Positions 43,195-56,700 of a stretch of 64,000 bases of DNA are shown here, in pieces. The notes under the pieces were generated by a model. That model was not told where the DNA came from. It saw only the letters and a program-made list of their open reading frames with translations, and did no database searches. Origin of the DNA: Symsagittifera roscoffensis (taxonomy: Eukaryota > Xenacoelomorpha > Acoela > Convolutidae); the NCBI RefSeq assembly GCF_963678635.1, contig NC_087068.1:23028388-23092387 (forward strand), read 5' to 3'. Position numbers and translations under genes: made by a program. Position 1 is the first letter of the stretch; each line of letters opens with the position of its first letter.

Positions 43195-45180
43195 CTTGAA
43201 CAATATGTATATTGAAGCTAGGATGATACAACTTCGAGGTTAAGCGTAGATTACACCAGTGTTCATGATGTTAGCATTATGAGTACGGTCAAAATAGGTT
43301 TAGTCAGGTTTTTTAATCAATTTTTGTTGTTACAGGATTTTTTTTTAATGAGTACACCTCAGTTTTGTAGAAAGAACTTTTCGTAGAAATGACGGATTTC
43401 ATTGGGAGAAGTATCATTAGTTTGGTCTTGGGCCGGGCTTTCTCCTACAACCCGAGTTTGTTTGTTTTGGTAGGTATTTACGAAAAATATATATTTATTA
43501 GAGAAACGTTAAAACCAGTTGAAGGGCTCGATAAAAGATGTGATAACTCATTTAATATTGAAGCTAGGATGATAAAACTTCGAGGTTAATCGTAAAGTAC
43601 AACAGTGTTGTTGATGTTATCATCAGATTTACAGTTAAACGTTTTCAGTCACTTTTTTTGGTCATTTTTTGTTGTTACAGGATTTTTTTTTTGAAGAGTA
43701 CACATCAGTTTTTTTAAGAGAACTCCTCATAGAGATGACGGATTCAAGTGGGAGGGGTATCATTAGTTCGGTCTTAAGCAAGGCTTTCTCCTAGTACCCG
43801 AGTTTGTTTGTTTTGTTAAGTATTTAGGAAAAATATATGCATATTTATTAGAGAAACGTTAAAATCAGTTGAAGGGCTCGTTAAAAGATGTGATATCTCA
43901 TTGTATATTAAAGCTAAGATGATAAAACTTTGAGGTTAAGCGTAAAGTACATCATTGCTGTTGATGTTATTATCAGTTTTACATTTAAACGTTTTCAGTC
44001 ACTTTTTTGGTCATTTTTTGTTGTTACAGGATTTTTTTTTTGAAGAGTACACATCAGTTTTTTTTAAGAGAACTCCTCATAGAGATGACGGATTCAAGTG
44101 GGAGGGGTATCATTAGTTCGGTCTTGAGCAGGGATTTCTCCTAGTACCCGAGTTTGTTTGTTTTGGTAAGTATTTAGGAAAAATATTTGCATATTTATTA
44201 GAGAAACGTTAAAACCAGTTGAAGGGCTCGTTAAAAGATGTGATATCTCATTGTATATTGAAGCTAAGATGATACAATTTTGAGGTTAAGCGTAAATTAC
44301 CACATTATTGATGATGTTTCTTTCAGATTTCTGTTAAAGTGTTTTCAGTCACTTTTTTTGGTCATTTTTTGTTAGTCCTTTTTATTGTTACAGGACTTTT
44401 TTTTAATGAGAACACATCAGTTTTTTAGAAAGTACTTTTCATAGAGATGACGGATTTCAGTGGGAGGGATATCAGTAGTTCGGTCTTAGGCAGGGCTTTC
44501 TCCTAGTACCCGAGTTTGTTTGTTTTGGTAAGTATTTAGAAAAAATATATGCATATTTATTAGAGAAACGTTAAAACCAGTTGAAGGGCTCGATAAAAGA
44601 TGTGATAACTCATTGTATATTGAAGCTAGGATGATAAAATTTCGAGGTTAATCGTAAAGTACAACAGTGTTGATGATGTTATCATCAGATTTACTGTTAA
44701 AAAGTTTTCAGTCATTTTTTTGGTCATTTTTTGTTAAAGTCCTTTTTGTTAATACAGGACTTTTTTTAATGAGTGCACATCAGTTTTTTTAGGAAGAACT
44801 TTTCGTAGATATGACGGATTTAAGTGGGATGGGTATCATTAGTTTGGTCTTGAGCAGGGCTTTCTCCTAGTACCCGAGTTTGTTTGTTTTGGTAAGTATT
44901 TAGGAAAAATATAGGCATATTTATTAGAGAAACGTTAAAACCAGTTGAAGGGCTCGATAAAAAATGTGATAACTCCTTGTATTTGGAAGTTAGGATGGTA
45001 AAACTTTGGGTTTAAGCGTAGAGTACAACAGTCTTTATGATGTTATAATTAGGAGTAGGGTTAAAATAGGTTTAGTCAGGTGTTTTTGTCAATTTTTGTT
45101 GTCACAGGTCTTTTTTTAATGGGGTACACATCAGTTTTATCAGAACAACTCGTCGAAAAATTGATGGAATCAAGTAGAAG
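43195..45180 (+). repeat. Tandem array of ~350-363-base units with exon-like blocks
   Basis: GAGAAACGTTAAAA recurs at about 43501, 43851, 44201, 44563 and 44926, giving periods of 350, 350, 362 and 363. Each unit has TGAAGCTAGGATGATA, then TTTTTTGTTGTTACAG (a splice-acceptor-like stretch), ~125-135 bases containing GATGACGGATT, and TTTGTTTTGGTAAGTATT (a strong donor-like site). The last, incomplete copy is diverged and runs into the CTG/TTG tract. Confidence 0.9.
43336..43469 (+). other. Exon-like block, first unit of the array
   Basis: Between the acceptor-like TTGTTACAG ending at 43335 and the donor-like GTAGGT at 43470. From ATG 43389 it encodes MTDFIGRSIISLVLGRAFSY in an open frame through the donor. 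In the other units the matching block has a TAG (TTCTCCTAGTACCCG), where this one has TAC AAC. So one unit is open and the later ones carry the same stop, either because the first is the ancestral exon or by chance. No family is recognised. Confidence 0.3.
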
Positions 45181-45262
45181 TAGTACCATCCGTTCGTTCT
45201 TGAACTCTACATATATTTTCATAAGTATCTCGTAGTACAATTGATGAATTCAATTGGGACTA

Positions 45263-45589
45263 TCACCATTCGGATGATCCTTGTTTTGAATGTTGTTGCT
45301 GCTGTTTTGTTGTCGTCGTTGCTGTAGTTGTTGTCGTTGGTGCTGTAGTTGTTGTTGCTGTTGTTGTTTCATTGTTGCTTTTGTTGTTGTTCTGAAATAT
45401 GTTTTTCATTTTTTCTTTTGCTTCTTCAGTTTTGACATCTTTGAAATACGCAGCGCTGCTTTTTTGGTTTGTTAATGTGTTTTGGGTATGCTGACTAATC
45501 ATGGGACTTCTGGGTTTTGGGTTTTGGTATTTATTTTTTTGAAATATGTCTTTTTTGTGTTCATCCTTGATGCGATTTTTGTGGTACAA
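45263..45589 (-). other. Minus-strand frame joining the outermost satellite unit to the trinucleotide tract
   Basis: A 108-codon frame. Its first ~60 residues are the satellite-type frame (KDIFQKNKYQNPKPRSPM, QKSSAAYFKDVKTEEA). It then leaves the satellite and stays open through NNNKSNNETTT and the Thr- and Gln-rich tract to a stop. An open frame across the array edge is a mild sign that the minus strand of the satellite once had coding sense. No family is recognised. Confidence 0.25.
45288..45395 (+). repeat. CTG/TTG-rich trinucleotide tract
   Basis: Imperfect GTTGCTG/GTTGTTGTC-type repeats. On the minus strand it reads as Thr/Gln/Asn-rich sequence. It separates the 350-base array from the satellite. 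Confidence 0.85.
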
Positions 45590-45998
45590 ATTTTTTCACT
45601 TTCCAGGAGTGTGTGGCTAGTTAAGAAGTCCTGATGAGTTCATTGTTGTTCTAATCATTAATTCTACTTGGTTAGCGATCGTTGCAGAAGCGGATTTGCG
45701 CTGTGGTGATTTTTGTCCGAAAAAAGTTGTCACAAATTGGTAGTTTCCACTAGCTTCTGGTCTCGGCTACTGAATGTTTCTTCAGTTTTGACAACCAAAA
45801 AATACAGCGACAATTTTTTTGGGTTAGTGTGTTAAAGCGTTGTGGGTATGCTGACGCTTCATATCAGTACTGAGTTTTTGAGTTTGGGCTTTATGTTTCT
45901 GAAAGATATCTTTTTTGTGTTCTTTCTTGATGCAATCTTTTGTGGTACAAATTTTATCATTTTTCATGACACTGTGTGGCTAGTTAAGTCATCTTGAT

Positions 45999-48900
45999 GT
46001 GTTCATTGTTGTTCCATTCATCAATTCTACTGGGTTTGCGTTGGGTTTCTACGATCGTTGCAGAAGCGGATTTGCGTTGGGTGATTTTTTTTCCGAAGAA
46101 AATTGTCGTCACAAATTGGTAGTTTCCACTAGCTTCTGGTCCTGGCTACTGAATGTTTCCTCAGTTTTGACATATTTGAAATACACAGCGACATCTTTTT
46201 GCATTGTTAATGCATTGTGGGTTTGCTGCAGTTCATGGGAGTACTAAGTTTTTGATTTTGGTCTTGATGTTTCAGAAATATGTCAATTTTTGTGTTTATC
46301 CTTGATGCGATCTTTTGTGGTACAATTTTTTTCATTTTTCAGGATGTTGTATGGCTAGTTAAGTCATGTTGATGTGTTCCCTGTTGTTCCATTCATGAGG
46401 TCTACTAAGTAAGCGATCGTTGCAGAAGCGAATTTGCGCTGTGGTGATTTTTGGTCCGAAAAAAGTTGTCGTCAATGTACTGGCAGTTTTTTTTTTTTTT
46501 GGTATTGACTACCAGACATTCCTTGTTTTCATAAATTTGAAAGACAGAGCTGCCTTTTTGGGGTTGATAATGCCTTTTTTACTTGTTGATGTTACCTGGG
46601 AGTGCTTAATAATTGTTTTCAGTTTTTTTCTGTGGAATCATGTCTTTTTATGTGTCTATCAGTGATGCGGTTTTTCTCGTTAAGTTTTGTTTTTCCATTT
46701 TTATCACAGCGTCTGGCTGATGTTATCATTTCGCTGTGCTCATTTTTATTCATTTATTCAGTTCTACTGGGGTGATGGTCATTGCACTAGCGAATTTGAG
46801 CTGGAGTGTTTTTGTCTCAATAAAGTTATCACAAATTGGTAGTTATAATTAGCTTCTGGTCTTGGCTACTGAATGTTTCTTCAGTTTTGACATCTTTGAA
46901 ATACACAGCGACGCTTTTCTGGGTTGTTAATGAGTTGTGGGTATGCTGACAATTCATGGGAGTACTAAGTTTTTGTTTTTTGTTCTCTTTATGTTTCTAA
47001 AATATGTCATTTTTTGTGTTCATCCTTGATGCGAATTTTTGTGGTACAAATGTTTCATTTTCCAGGACAGTATGTGGCTAGTTAAGAAGTCTTGATGAGT
47101 TCATTGTTGTTCTAATCATTAATTCTACTTGGTTAGCAATCGTTGCAGAAGCGGATTCGCGCTGTGGTGATTTTTTGTCCGAAAAAAGTTGTCACTAATT
47201 GGTAGTTTCCACTAGCTTCTGGTCTCGGCTACTGAATGTTTCTTCAGTTTTGACAACCAAAAAATACAGCGACAATTTTTTTGGGTTAGTTCATAAAGCG
47301 TTGTGGGTATGCTGACGGTTCATGGGAGTACTGAGTTTTTGAGTTTGGTCTTTGTGTTTCTGAAAGATGTCTTTTTCGTGTTCGTTCTTGATGCAATCTT
47401 TCGTGGTACAATTTTTTTCATTTTTCAGGACACTGTGTGGCTAGTTAAGTCATTTTGATGTGTTCATTGTTGTTCCATTCATCAATTCTACTGGGTTTGC
47501 GTTGGGTTTTTACGATCGTTGCAGAAGCCGATTTGCGTTGGGTGATTTTTTGTCCGAAGAAAGTTGTCGTCACAAATTGGTAGTTTCCACTAGCTTCTGG
47601 TTCTGGCTACTGAATGTTTCCTCAGTTTTGACATATTTGAAATACACAGCGACATCTTTTTGCATTGTTAATGCATTGTGGGTTTGCTGCAGTTCATGGG
47701 AGTACTAAGTTTTTGATTTTGGTCTTGATGTTTCTGAAATATGTCAATTTTTGTGTTTATCCTTGATGCGATCTTTTGTGGTACAATTTTTTTCATTTTT
47801 CAGGAGGTTGTGTGGCTAGTTAAGTCATGTTGATGTGTTCATTGTTATTCCATTCATGAGTTCTACTGAGTAAGCGATCGTTGCAGAAGCGAATTTGCGC
47901 TGTGGTGATTTTTGGTCCAAAAAAAGTTGTCGTCAAAGTACTGGCAGTTTTTCTTTCTTTTTGGTCTTGACTACCAGACATTCCTTGTTTTCATGAACTT
48001 GAAGACAGAGCTGCCTTTTTGGGGTTGATAATGCCTTTGTTTAGTTGTTGATGTTACCTGGGAGTGCTTAATAATTGTTTTCAGTTTTTTTCTGTGGAAT
48101 CATGTCTTTTTATGTGTCTATCAGTGATGCGGTTTTTCTCGTTAAGTTTTTCCATTTTTATCACAGCGTCTGGCTGATGTTATCATTTCGCTGTGCTCAT
48201 TTTTATTCATTTATTCAGTTCTACTGGGGTAGTGGTCATTGCACTAGCGAATTTGAGCTGGAGTGTTTTTGTCTCTATAAAGTTATCACAAATTGGTAGT
48301 TACCACTAGCTTCTGGTCTTGGCTACTGAATGTTTCTTCAGTTTTGACATCTTTGAAATACACAGCGACGCTCTTCTGGGTTGTTAATGAGTTGTGGGTA
48401 TGCTGAAAATTCATGGGAGTACTAGGTTTTGTTTTTGTTCTCTTTATGTTTCTAAAATATGTCATTTTTTGTGTTCATCCTTGATGCGACTTTTTGTGGT
48501 ACAAATTTTTTCATTTTCCAGGACAGTGTGTGGCTAGTTAAGACGTTTTGATGAGTTCATTGTTGTTCCAATAATCAATTCTACTTGGTTAGCGATCGTT
48601 GCAGAAGCGGATTTGCGCTGTGGTGATTTTTTGTCCGAAGAAACTTGTCGTCAGAAATTGGTAGTTTCCACTAGCTTCTGGTCTTGGCTACTGAATGTTT
48701 CTTCAGCTTTGACATCATTGAAATACACAGCGACGCTTTTCTGGGTTGTTAATGAGTTGTGGGTCTGCTGATGATTCATGGGAGTACTAAGTTTTTGTTT
48801 TTGTTCTCTTTATGTTTCTAAAATATGTCATTTTTTGTGTTCATCCTTGATGCGATTTTTTGTGGTACAAATTTTTTCATTTTCCAGGGCAGTGTGTGGC
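45999..48900. repeat. Higher-order repeat of four monomers (~1461 bases)
   Basis: The segment beginning TGTTCATTGTTGTTCCATTC with TTTGCGTTGGGTTT occurs at 45999 and 47460. A strongly diverged monomer containing ACTACCAGACATTCCTTG and TGATGTTACCTGGGAGTGC occurs at ~46510 and ~47970. Both spacings are about 1460 bases, so four-monomer blocks were duplicated as units. A third partial copy starts at 49282. A separate ~2191-base (six-monomer) spacing links the near-identical segments at 51792 and 53983. Confidence 0.8.
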
Positions 48901-50484
48901 TAGTTAAGAAGTCTTGATGAGTTCACTGTTGTTCTAATCATTAATTCTACTTGGTTAGCGATCGTTGCGGAAGCGGATTTGCGCTGTGGTGATTTTTTGT
49001 CCGAAAAAAGTTGTCACAAATTGGTAGTTTCCACTAGCTTCTGGTCTCGGCTACTGATTGTTTCTTCAGTTTTGACAACCAAAAAATACAGCGGCAATTT
49101 TTTTTTGGTTAGTGTGTTAAAGCGTTGTGGGTATGCTGACGCTTCATGGGAGTACTGAGTTTTTGAGTTTGGTCTTTATGTTTCTGAAAGATGTCTTTTT
49201 TGTGTTCGTTTGATGCAATCTTTTGTGGTACAAATTTTTTCATTTTTCAGGACACTGTGTGGCTAGTTAAGTCATCTTGATGTGTTCATTGTTGTTCCAT
49301 TCATCAATTCTACTGGTTTTGCGTTGGGTTTCTACGATCGTTGCAGAAGCGGATTTGCGTTGGGTGATTTTTTGTCCGAAAAAAGTTGTCGTCACAAATT
49401 GGTAGTTTCCACTAGCTTCTGGTCCTGGCTACTGAATGTTTCCTCAGTTTTGACATATTTGAAATACACAGCGACGCTTTTCTGGGTTGTTAATGAGTTG
49501 TGGGTATGCTGATGATTCATGGGAGTACTAAGTTTTTGTTTTTGTTCTCTTTATGTTTCTAAAATATGTCATTTTTTGTGTTCATCCTTGATGCGATTTT
49601 TTGTGGTACAAATTTTTTCATTTTCCAGGGCAGTGTGTGGCTAGTTAAGAAGTCTTGATGAGTTCATTGTTGTTCTAATCATTAATTCTACTTGGTTAGC
49701 GATCGTTGCAGAAGCGGATTTGCGCTGTGGTGATTTTTTGTCCGAAGAAACTTGTCGTCAGAAATTGGTAGTTTCCACTAGCTTCTGGTCTTGGCTACTG
49801 AATGTTTCTTCAGCTTTGACATCATTGAAATACACAGCGACAGTTTTTTGGGTTGTTAATGCATTGTGGGTTTGCTGACAGTTCATGGGAGTACTAATTT
49901 TTTTTGATTTTGGTCTTTATGTTTCTGGAATATGTCTTTTTTGTGTTTGTTCTTGATGAGATCTTTTGTAGTACAAATTTTTTCGTTTTCCAGGACAGTG
50001 TGTGGCTAGTTAACAAGTCTTGATGAGTTCATTGTTAATTCAATCATCAATTTCACTGGGTTAGCGATCGTTGCAGAAGCGGATTTGCGCTGTGGTGATT
50101 TTTGTCCGAAGAAACTTGTCGTCAGAAATTGGTAGTTTCCACTAGCTTCTGGTCTTGGCTACCGAATGTTTCTTCAGTTTTGACATCATTGAAATACACA
50201 GCGACAGTTTTTTGGATTGTTAAGACGTCGTGGGTTTGCTGAAAGTTCATGGGAGTGCTAAGTTTTTGATCTTGGTCTTTATGTTTCTGGAATTTGTCTT
50301 TTTTTGTGTTTGTTCTTGATGCGATCTTTTGTGGTACAATTTTTTTCATTTTCCAGGACAGTGTGTGGCTAGTTAAGAAATCTTGATGAGTTCATTGTTG
50401 TTTCAATCATCAATTTCACTGGGTTAGCGATCGTTGCAGAAGCGGATTTGCGCTGTGGTGATTTTTGTCCGAAGAAACTTGTCG

Positions 50485-50712
50485 TCAGAAATTGGTAGTT
50501 TCCACTAGCTTCTGGTCTTGGCTACCGAATGTTTCTTCAGTTTTGACATCATTGAAATACACAGCGACAGTTTTTTGGATTGTTAAGACGTCGTGGGTTT
50601 GCTGAAAGTTCATGGGAGTGCTAAGTTTTTGATCTTGGTCTTTATGTTTCTGGAATTTGTCTTTTTTTGTGTTTGTTCTTGATGCGATCTTTTGTGGTAC
50701 AATTTTTTTCAT
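50485..50712 (-). other. Representative minus-strand satellite frame (75 codons)
   Basis: One of at least nine similar frames (also 50122, 51582, 54868, 55592, 56315, 59094, 60302 and 60546). All start MKK.(V/K)PQKIASR, are Lys/Gln/Thr-rich and carry a short Q-K-x-[VIS]-A-x-Y-F word before KDVKTEE. The longest (60546-60860, 104 codons) covers most of a monomer. The + strand of the same bases is also open in several units (e.g. 51792-52067). The monomer frame does not run on into the next unit, so a continuous repeat protein is not encoded as the sequence stands. Confidence 0.3.
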
Positions 50713-53700
50713 TTTCCAGGACAGTGTGTGGCTAGTTAAGAAATCTTGATGAGTTCATTGTTGTTTCAATCATCAATTTCACACTGGGTTAGCGATCGTT
50801 GCAGAAGCGGATTTGCGCTGTGGTGATTTTTGTCCGAAGAAAGTTGTCGTCAGAAATTGGTAGTTTCCACTAGCTTCTGGTCTTGGCTACTGAATGTTTC
50901 TTCAGCTTTGACATCATTGAAATACACAGCGACAGTTTTTTGGGTTGTTAATGCATTGTAGGTTTGCTGACAGTTCATGGGAGTACTAATTTTTTTTGAT
51001 TTTGGTCTTTATGTTTCTGGAATATGTCTTTTTTGTGTTTGTTCTTGATGAGATCTTTTGTGGTACAAATTTTTTCATTTTCCGGGACAGTGTGTGGCTA
51101 GTTAACAAGTCTTGATGAGTTCATTGTTAATTCAATCATCAATTTCACTGGGTTAGCGATCGTTGCAGAAGCGGATTTGCGCTGTGGTGATTTTTGTCCG
51201 AAGAAACTTGTCGTCAGAAATTGGTAGTTTCCACTAGCTTCTGGTCTTGGCTACTGAATGTTTCTTCAGTTTTGACATCATTGAAATACACAGCGACAGT
51301 TTTTTTGGGTTGTTAAGACGTCGTGGGTTTGCTGACAGTTCATGGGAGTGGTAAGTTTTTGATCTTGGTCTTTATGTTTCTGGAATAAGTCTTTTTTTTG
51401 TGTTTGTTCTTGATGCGATCTTTTGTGGTACAATTTTTTTACATTTTCCAGAACAAAGTGTGGCTAGTTAAGAAATCTTGATGAGTTCATTGTTGTTTCA
51501 ATCATCAATTTCACACTGGGTTAGCGATCGTTGCAGAAGCGGATTTGCGCTGTGGTGATTTTTGTCCGAAGAAAGTTGTCGTCACAAATTGGTAGTTTCC
51601 ACTAGCTTCTGGTCTTGGTTACTGATTGCTTGTTCAGTTTTGACATCTCTGAAATAGGCAGCAATGCTTTTTTGGTTTGTTATTGTGTTTTGGGTATGCT
51701 GACTAATCATGGGGCTTCTGGGTTTTGAATTTTGGTGTTTATGTTTCTGAAATATGTCTTTTTTTTTTGTGTTCATCCTTGATGCGATTTTTTGTGGTAC
51801 AAATTTTTTCATTTTCTAGGACAGAGTGTGACGTTAAGAAGTCTTGATGAGTTCATTGTTGTTCCAATCATCAATTTTACTTGGTTAGCGATCGTTGCAG
51901 AAGCGGATTTGCGCTGTGGTGATTTTTTGTCCGAAGAAACTTGTCGTCAGAAATTGGTAGTTTCCACTAGCTTCTGGTCTTGGCTACTGAATGTTTCTTC
52001 AGCTTTGACATCATTGAAATACACAGCGACAGTTTTTTGGGTTGTTAATGCGTTGTGGGTTTGCTGACAGTTCATGGGAGTACTAAATTTTTTTGATTTT
52101 GGTCTTTATGTTTCTGGAATATGTCTTTTTTTGTGTTTGTTCTTGATGCGATCTTTTGTGGTAAAAATTTTTTCATTATCCAGGACAGTGTGTGGCTAGT
52201 TAACAAGTCTTGATGAGTTCATTGATTTTTTCAATCATCAATTTCACTGGGTTAGCGATCGTTGCAGAGGTGGATTTGCGCTGTGGTGATTTTTGTCCGA
52301 AGAACCTTGTCGTCAGAAAATGGTAGTTTCCACTAGCTTCTGGTCTTGGCTACTGAATGTTTCTTCAGTTTTGACATCATTAAAATACACAGCGACAGTT
52401 TTTTGGGTTGTTAATGCGTTGTGGGTTTGCTGACAGTTCATGGGAGTACTAAATTTTTTTGATTTTGGTCTTTAAGTTTCTGGAATATGTCTTTTTTTGT
52501 GTTTGTTCTTGATGAGATCTTTTGTGGTACAAATTTTTTCATTTTCCAGGACAGTGTGTGGCTAGTTAACAAGTCTTGATGAGTTCATTGTTAATTCAAT
52601 CATCAATTTCACTGGGTTAGCGATCGTTGCAGAAGCGGATTTGCGCTGTGGTGATTTTTTGTCCGAAGAAACTTGTCGTCAGAAATTGGTAGTTTCCACT
52701 AGCTTCTGGTCTTGGCTACTGAATGTTTCTTCAGCTTTGACATCATTGAAATACACAGCGACAGTTTTTTGGGTTGTTAATGCGTTGTGGGTTTGCTGAC
52801 AGTTCATGGGAGTACTAAATTTTTTTGATTTTGGTCTTTATGTTTCTGGAATATGTCTTTTTTTGTGTTTGTTCTTGATGCGATCTTTTGTGGTAAAAAT
52901 TTTTTCATTATCCAGGACAGTGTGTGGCTAGTTAACAAGTCTTGATGAGTTCATTGTTTTTTCAATCATCAATTTCACTGGGTTAGCGATCGTTGCAGAG
53001 GTGGATTTGCGCTGTGGTGATTTTTGTCCGAAGAACCTTGTCGTCAGAAAATGGTAGTTTCCACTAGCTTCTGGTCTTGGCTACTGAATGTTTCTTCAGT
53101 TTTGACATCATTGAAATACACAGCGACAGTTTTTTGGGTTGTTAATGCGTTGTGGGTTTGCTGACAGTTCATGGGAGTACTAAATTTTTTTGATTTTGGT
53201 CTTTATGTTTCTGGAATATGTCTTTTTTTGTGTTTGTTCTTGATGAGATCTTTTGTGGTACAAATTTTTTCATTTTCCAGGACAGTGTGTGGCTAGTTAA
53301 CAAGTCTTGATGAGTTCAATGTTAATTCAATCATCAATTTCACTGGGTTAGCGATCGTTGCAGAAGCGGATTTGCGCTGTGGTGATTTTTGTCCGAAGAA
53401 ACTTGTCGTCAGAAATTGGTAGTTTCCACTAGCTTCTTGTCTTGGCTACTGAATGTTTCTTCAGTTTTGACATCATTGAAATACACAGCGACAGTTTTTT
53501 GGGTTGTTAAGACGTCGTGGGTTTGGTGACAGTTCATGGGAGTGGTAAGTTTTTGATCTTGGTCTTTATGTTTCTGGAATATGTCTTTTTTTTGTGTTTG
53601 TTCTTGATGCGATCTTTTGTGGTACAGTTTTTTTCATTTTCCAGGACAAAGTGTGGCTAGTTAAGAAATCTTGATGAGTTCATTGTTGTTTCAATCATCA

Positions 53701-56700
53701 ATTTCACACTGGGTTAGCGATCGTTGCAGAAGCGGATTTGCGCTGTGGTGATTTTTGTCCGAAGAAAGTTGTCGTCACAAATTGGTAGTTTCCACTAGCT
53801 TCTGGTCTTGGTTACTGATTGCTTGTTCAGTTTTGACATCTCTGAAATAGGCAGCAATGCTTTTTTGGTTTGTTAATGTGTTTTGGGTATGCTGACTAAT
53901 CATGGGACTTCTGGGTTTTGAATTATGGTATTTATGTTTCTGAAATATGTCTTTTTTTTGTGTTCATCCTTGATGCAATTTTTTGTGGTACAAATTGTTT
54001 CGTTTTCCAGGACAGAGTGTGACGTTAAGAAGTCTTGATGAGTTCATTATTGTTCCAATCAACAATTTTACTTGGTTGGCGATCGTTGCAGAAATGGATT
54101 TTCGCTGTGGTGATTTTTTGTCCGAAGAAACTTGTCGTCAGAAATTGGTAGTTTCCACTAGCTTCTGGTCTTGGCTACTGAATGTTTCTTCAGCTTTGAC
54201 ATCATTGAAATACACAGCGACAGTTTTTTGGGTTGTTAATGCGTTGTGGGTTTGCTGACAGTTCATGGGAGTACTAAATTTTTTTGATTTTGGTCTTTAT
54301 GTTTCTGGAATATGTCTTTTTTTGTGTTTGTTCTTGATGCGATCTTTTGTGGTACAAATTTTTTCATTATCTAGGACAGTGTGTGGCTAGTTAACAAGTC
54401 TTGATGAGTTCATTGTTTTCTCAATCATCAATTTCACTGGGTTAGCGATCGTTGCAGAGGCGGATTTGCGCTGTGGTGATTTTTGTCCGAAGAACCTTGT
54501 CGTCAGAAAATGGTAGTTTCCACTAGCTTCTGGTCTTGGCTACTGAATGTTTCTTCAGTTTTCACATCATTGAAATACACAGCGACAGTTTTTTGGGTTG
54601 CTAATGCGTCGTGGGTTTGCTGACAGCTCATGGGAGTACTAAGTTTTTGATCTTGGTCTTTATGTTTCTGGAATATGTCTTTTTTTGTGTTTGTTCTTGA
54701 TGCGATCTTTTGTGGTACAATTTTTTTTCCTTTTCCAGGACAGTGTGTGGCTAGTTAAGAAATCTTCATGAGTTCATTGATTTTTTCAATCATCAATTTC
54801 ACTGGGTTAGCGATCGTTGCAGAAGCGGATTTGCGCTGTGGTGATTTTTGTCCGAAGAAAGTTGTCGTCACAAATTGGTAGTTTTCACTAGCTTCTGGTC
54901 TTGGTTACTGATTGCTTCTTCAGTTTTGACATCTCTGAAATAGGCAGCGCTGCTTTTTTGGTTTGTTAATGTGTTTTGGGTATGCTGACTAATCATGGGA
55001 CTTCTGGGTTTTGGATTTTGGTATTTATGTTTCTGAAATTTGTCTTTTTTTGTGTTCATCCTTGATGCGATTTTTTGTGGTACAATTTTTTTCACTTTCC
55101 AGGACAGTGTGTGGCTAGTTAAGAAGTCTCGATGAGTTCATTGTTGTTCCAATCATCAATTCTACTAGGTTAGCGATCGTTGCAGAAGCAGATTTGCGCT
55201 GTGGTGATTTTTGTCTGAAGAAAGTTGTCGTCACAAATTGGTAGTTTCCACTAGCTTCTGGTCTTGGCTACTGAATGTTTCTTCAGTTTTGACATATTTG
55301 AAATACACAGCGAAATTTTTTGGGTTGTTATTTTGTTGTGGGTTTGCTGACAGTTCATGGGAGTACTAAGTTTTTGATTTTGGTATATATTTTTCTGAAA
55401 TATGTCTTTTTTGTGTTTGTTCTTGCTGCGATCTTTTGTGGTTTAAATTTTTTCATTTTCCAGGACATGTGTGGCTAGTTGAGAAGTCTCGATGAGTTCA
55501 TTGTTGTTCCAATCATCAATTCTACTAGGTTAGCGATCGTTGCAGAAGCAGATTTGCGCTGTAGTGATTTTTTGTCCGAAGAAAGTTGTCGTCACAAAAT
55601 GGTAGTTTCCACTAGCTTCTGGTCTTGGCTACTGAATGTTTCTTCAGTTTTGACATCTTTGAAATACACAGCGACATTTTTTTGGGTGGTTAATGCGTTG
55701 TGGGCTTGCTGACAGTTCATGGGAGTACTAATTTTTCGATTTTGGTCTTTATGTTCCTGAAATATGTCTTCTGTGTTTGTTCTTGACGCGATCTTTTGTG
55801 GTACAAATTTTTTCATATTCCAGGACAGTATGTAGCTAGTTAAGAAGTCTTGATGAGTTCATTGTTGTTCCAATCATCAATTCTACTTGGTTAGCGATCG
55901 TTGCAGAAGCGAATTTGCGCTGTGGTGATTTTTTGTCCGAAGAAAGTTGTCGTCACAAATTGGTAGTTTCCACTAGCTTCTGGTCTTGGCTACTGAATGT
56001 TTCTTCAGTTTTGACATATTTGAAATACACAGCGACATTTTTTGGGTTGTTGTTTTTTTGTGGGTTTGCTGACAGTTCATGGGAGTACTAAGTTTTTGAT
56101 TTTGGTATTTATGTTTCTGAAATATGTCTTTTTTGTGTTTGTTCTTGATGCGATCTTTTGTGGTTTAAATTTTTTTCCTTTTCCAGGACAGTGTGTGGCT
56201 AGTTGAGAAATCTTGATGAGTTCATTGTTGTTTCAATCATCAATTTCACTGGGTTAGCGATCGTTGCAGAAGCGGATTTGCGCTGTGGTGATTTTTGTCC
56301 GAAGAAAGTTGTCGTCACAAATTGGTAGTTTTCACTAGCTTCTGGTTTTGGTTACTGATTGCTTCTTCAGTTTTGACATCTCTGAAATAGGCAGCGCTGC
56401 TTTTTTGGTTTGTTAATGTGTTTTGGGTATGCTGACTAATCAAGGGACTTCTGGGTTTTGGATTTTGGTATTTATGTTTCTGAAATATGTCTTTTTTTGT
56501 GTTCATCCTTGATGCGATTTTTTGTGGTACAAATTTTTTCATTTTCCAGGACAGTGTGTGGCTAGTTAAGAAGTCTTGATGAGTTCATTGTTGTTCCAAT
56601 CATCAATTCTACTGGGTTAGCGATCGTTGCAGAAGCGGATTTGCGCTGTGGTGATTTTTGTCTGAAGAAAGTTGTCGTCACAAATTGGTAGTTTCCACTA

